DNA from: Alistipes sp. | GTDB taxonomy: Bacteria; Bacteroidota; Bacteroidia; Bacteroidales; Rikenellaceae | Length of the DNA: 7,301 nucleotides | Direction: 5' to 3' | Assembly (NCBI GenBank): GCA_017380275.1 | Contig: JAFOEH010000270.1 | Coordinates: forward strand, 1-7,301 | Part shown: positions 6,034 through 7,301 of the stretch, piece by piece | Numbering within the stretch: position 1 is the first letter of the stretch | How the letters are laid out: each line of letters opens with the position of its first letter | The notes under the pieces: model-generated | The model's database searches: none | What the model was told of the DNA's origin: nothing | The model's input: only the letters and a program-made list of their open reading frames with translations | Position numbers and translations under genes: made by a program

Positions 6034-7301
6034 ATGGGATGCGAAAATTGCCATACAGATATTAAGGCTGCGCACGAGATACTATGTCAGAAGGTCGATT
6101 CGATCGTTGAGCGTGTAGGCTCCTCGCGCGAGAAGACCATTCCGCTGCTGCAGGCGTTGCAGGACGAGTTTGGTTACTTGCCCTCGGATGCTCTGAATCG
6201 CGTGTACGAGACAACGGAGATTACGCGTGCTGGATTGCTCAGCGTGGCGACGTTCTACTCGCAGTTCAAGCACGTTCCCTACGGACGACACATTATCAAG
6301 GTGTGCGTGGGTACGGCGTGCCACGTTAAGGGTGCGGGAGCGGTGTATGACGCCTTCCGTCGCGAGCTGAATATGGGCGAGGATACGGTAACGACCGAGG
6401 ATGGAAAGTACTCGGTGGAGAAGATCGCTTGTCTGGGTTGCTGTGCGCTGGCACCTGTGGTGCAGATTGACGATAAGATATATAGCCACGTTCAGCCGGG
6501 TAAGGTGTTGAGCGTGTTGGCCGAGCACGATGAGTATGTGAACTCGCGACCTAAGTCGGAGGAGGAAGACGAGGAGGGTAACGCATACGTTGGCGAGGTG
6601 CGACTCGGTATGGAGAACTGCTGTCAGGTGAGCGGCACGGCCGAGGTGTATCAGGCGGTGGTGAAGGCGCAGCGCGAGTTGGGCGTGGCGGTGAAGCTCA
6701 AGCCCATCTCGTGTGTGGGAGCTTGTAATCAGGTGCCTATGATTGACGTTGTGGATAAGGATGGAAAGATCACGCGTTATCCCAACGTAAGGCCCAAGGA
6801 GGTGAAGGAGATTCTGCTGCATCACTTCCCTGCGGCAAGCCGAATGAAGCGTTGGAAGAATAGCCTGCTCAATCAGATTGATATGTTGCACACCGATGAG
6901 ACGTGGGACAACATTCTATATAAGCCCGAGGGCGAGCGTACGGGCGAGATCAATACGTTCCTCGACTATCAGGTGCGTATCTCGACCGAGGGTTATGGAA
7001 AGATCAATCCGCTCGATCTGCAGGAGTATCGTGCTCACGGCGGTTTTGAGGCGTTGGCGAAGGTGCTCAAAGAGGGCAATCGTCAGCAGGTGATTGACGA
7101 CGTGTTGGCCAGCGGCATCAGAGGTCGTGGTGGCGGTGGATTCCCCACGGGCCGCAAGTGGCAGCTGGTGGCCTCGGCTAAGGGTGAGCGCAAGTATGTG
7201 GTATGTAATGGCGACGAGGGCGACCCGGGGGCCTTTATGGATCGAATCCTGCTGGAGTCGTATCCGTTGCGTGTTATCGAGGGTATGACAATCGCAGCAT
7301 A
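6034..7301 (+). CDS. NuoE-NuoF fusion flavoprotein (HydB/HndC-like NAD(P)H subunit), 3'-truncated
   Basis: The frame is open from ATG 6034 to the right edge (422 codons plus two bases). Residues about 10-165 are a NuoE/24-kDa thioredoxin-like domain with [2Fe-2S] ligands C91, C96, C133 and C137. An acidic linker (about 174-182) follows. A second thioredoxin-like [2Fe-2S] domain (about 186-268; C196/C197, C227, C231) follows, as at the N-terminus of HydB/HndC-type subunits. The NuoF 51-kDa domain then begins: the glycine-rich G-I-R-G-R-G-G-G-G-F-P-T-G at 361-373 binds NAD(P)H/FMN, and N-G-D-E-G-D-P-G-A-F-M-D-R at 392-404 is the form seen in NAD-linked hydrogenases and formate dehydrogenases rather than respiratory complex I. 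The missing part should hold the C-terminal [4Fe-4S] ligands. It acts in the cytoplasm, moving electrons between NAD(P)H and Fe-S carriers. The partner catalytic subunit, perhaps an [FeFe]-hydrogenase, is expected downstream but not seen. Confidence 0.92.
   Translation, partial: MGCENCHTDIKAAHEILCQKVDSIVERVGSSREKTIPLLQALQDEFGYLPSDALNRVYETTEITRAGLLSVATFYSQFKHVPYGRHIIKVCVGTACHVKGAGAVYDAFRRELNMGEDTVTTEDGKYSVEKIACLGCCALAPVVQIDDKIYSHVQPGKVLSVLAEHDEYVNSRPKSEEEDEEGNAYVGEVRLGMENCCQVSGTAEVYQAVVKAQRELGVAVKLKPISCVGACNQVPMIDVVDKDGKITRYPNVRPKEVKEILLHHFPAASRMKRWKNSLLNQIDMLHTDETWDNILYKPEGERTGEINTFLDYQVRISTEGYGKINPLDLQEYRAHGGFEALAKVLKEGNRQQVIDDVLASGIRGRGGGGFPTGRKWQLVASAKGERKYVVCNGDEGDPGAFMDRILLESYPLRVIEGMTIAA

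Larger units (their letters stand above)
1..7301 (+). other. Probable single operon of redox and beta-propeller genes
   Basis: Six genes run in one direction with gaps of 1, about 7, 4, 15 and 21 bases, and no terminator-like hairpin with a T-run is seen between them. The promoter must lie left of the window and the end right of it. The 21-base gap before the flavoprotein gene is the widest, so an extra start of transcription there is the least unlikely break in the unit. Confidence 0.7.

Noticed and set aside
6040..6054. CxxCH haem c-type motif (C3-E-N-C6-H7) at the N-terminus of the NuoE-NuoF fusion
   Set aside because: The protein has no signal peptide and is cytoplasmic by family, whereas haem c attachment takes place outside the membrane. 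A chance motif or an unrelated metal site is more likely.
6082..6891. 269-residue open frame on the minus strand
   Set aside because: It lies opposite the NuoE/NuoF gene, whose domains and motifs are unmistakable; the antisense frame is a by-product of codon bias.
6034..7301. Subunit of a standard respiratory complex I (nuoEF)
   Set aside because: The extra thioredoxin-like domain, the fusion and the GDPGAFMDR form fit hydrogenase/formate-dehydrogenase-type flavoproteins better, and no nuoA-D gene precedes it.

Overview
The window reads as one rightward gene run, with every credible gene on the + strand and gaps of only 1 to about 21 bases. The style suggests an anaerobic member of the Bacteroidota: sparse or absent Shine-Dalgarno sites, A-rich start contexts, many 4Fe-4S proteins, and a fused NuoE/NuoF-type flavoprotein. 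A gut Bacteroidales, perhaps Alistipes-like, is my best guess from general look and gene content. It is not proven by any marker gene here.

Layout: (1) 1-1317, the C-terminal part of a PQQ-like (BamB/quinoprotein-type) beta-propeller protein, cut by the left edge. (2) 1319-2350, an exported NHL-type six-bladed propeller with a Tat-like leader and a cysteine motif at its C-terminus. (3) 2358-2924, a Tat-exported ferredoxin with ligands for four [4Fe-4S] clusters, of NapG/MauM type. (4) 2929-4194, a membrane polyferredoxin of the NapH/NosR type with two CxxxCP motifs and two [4Fe-4S] motifs. (5) 4210-6012, a second PQQ-like propeller, tethered by three membrane segments and an acidic linker. 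(6) 6034 to beyond the right edge, a NuoE-NuoF fusion of the HydB/HndC type (NAD(P)H-binding, FMN, Fe-S), as found in [FeFe]-hydrogenase and NAD(P)-linked formate dehydrogenase complexes.

How they may work together (inference): proteins 3 and 4 form a NapGH-like module that could pass electrons between the quinone pool or cytoplasmic carriers and the outer face of the inner membrane. The three propellers would sit on that outer face as scaffold, sensor or partner proteins. Protein 6 would be the cytoplasmic NAD(P)H-facing flavoprotein. No periplasmic terminal oxidoreductase (molybdoenzyme, multihaem cytochrome) is visible, so what the chain reduces or oxidises is open. The combination of a NapGH-like pair, three beta-propellers and a HydB-type flavoprotein is the most noteworthy thing in the window.

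I see no RNA genes, mobile elements, CRISPR arrays, terminators or gene-free stretches over 300 bases.
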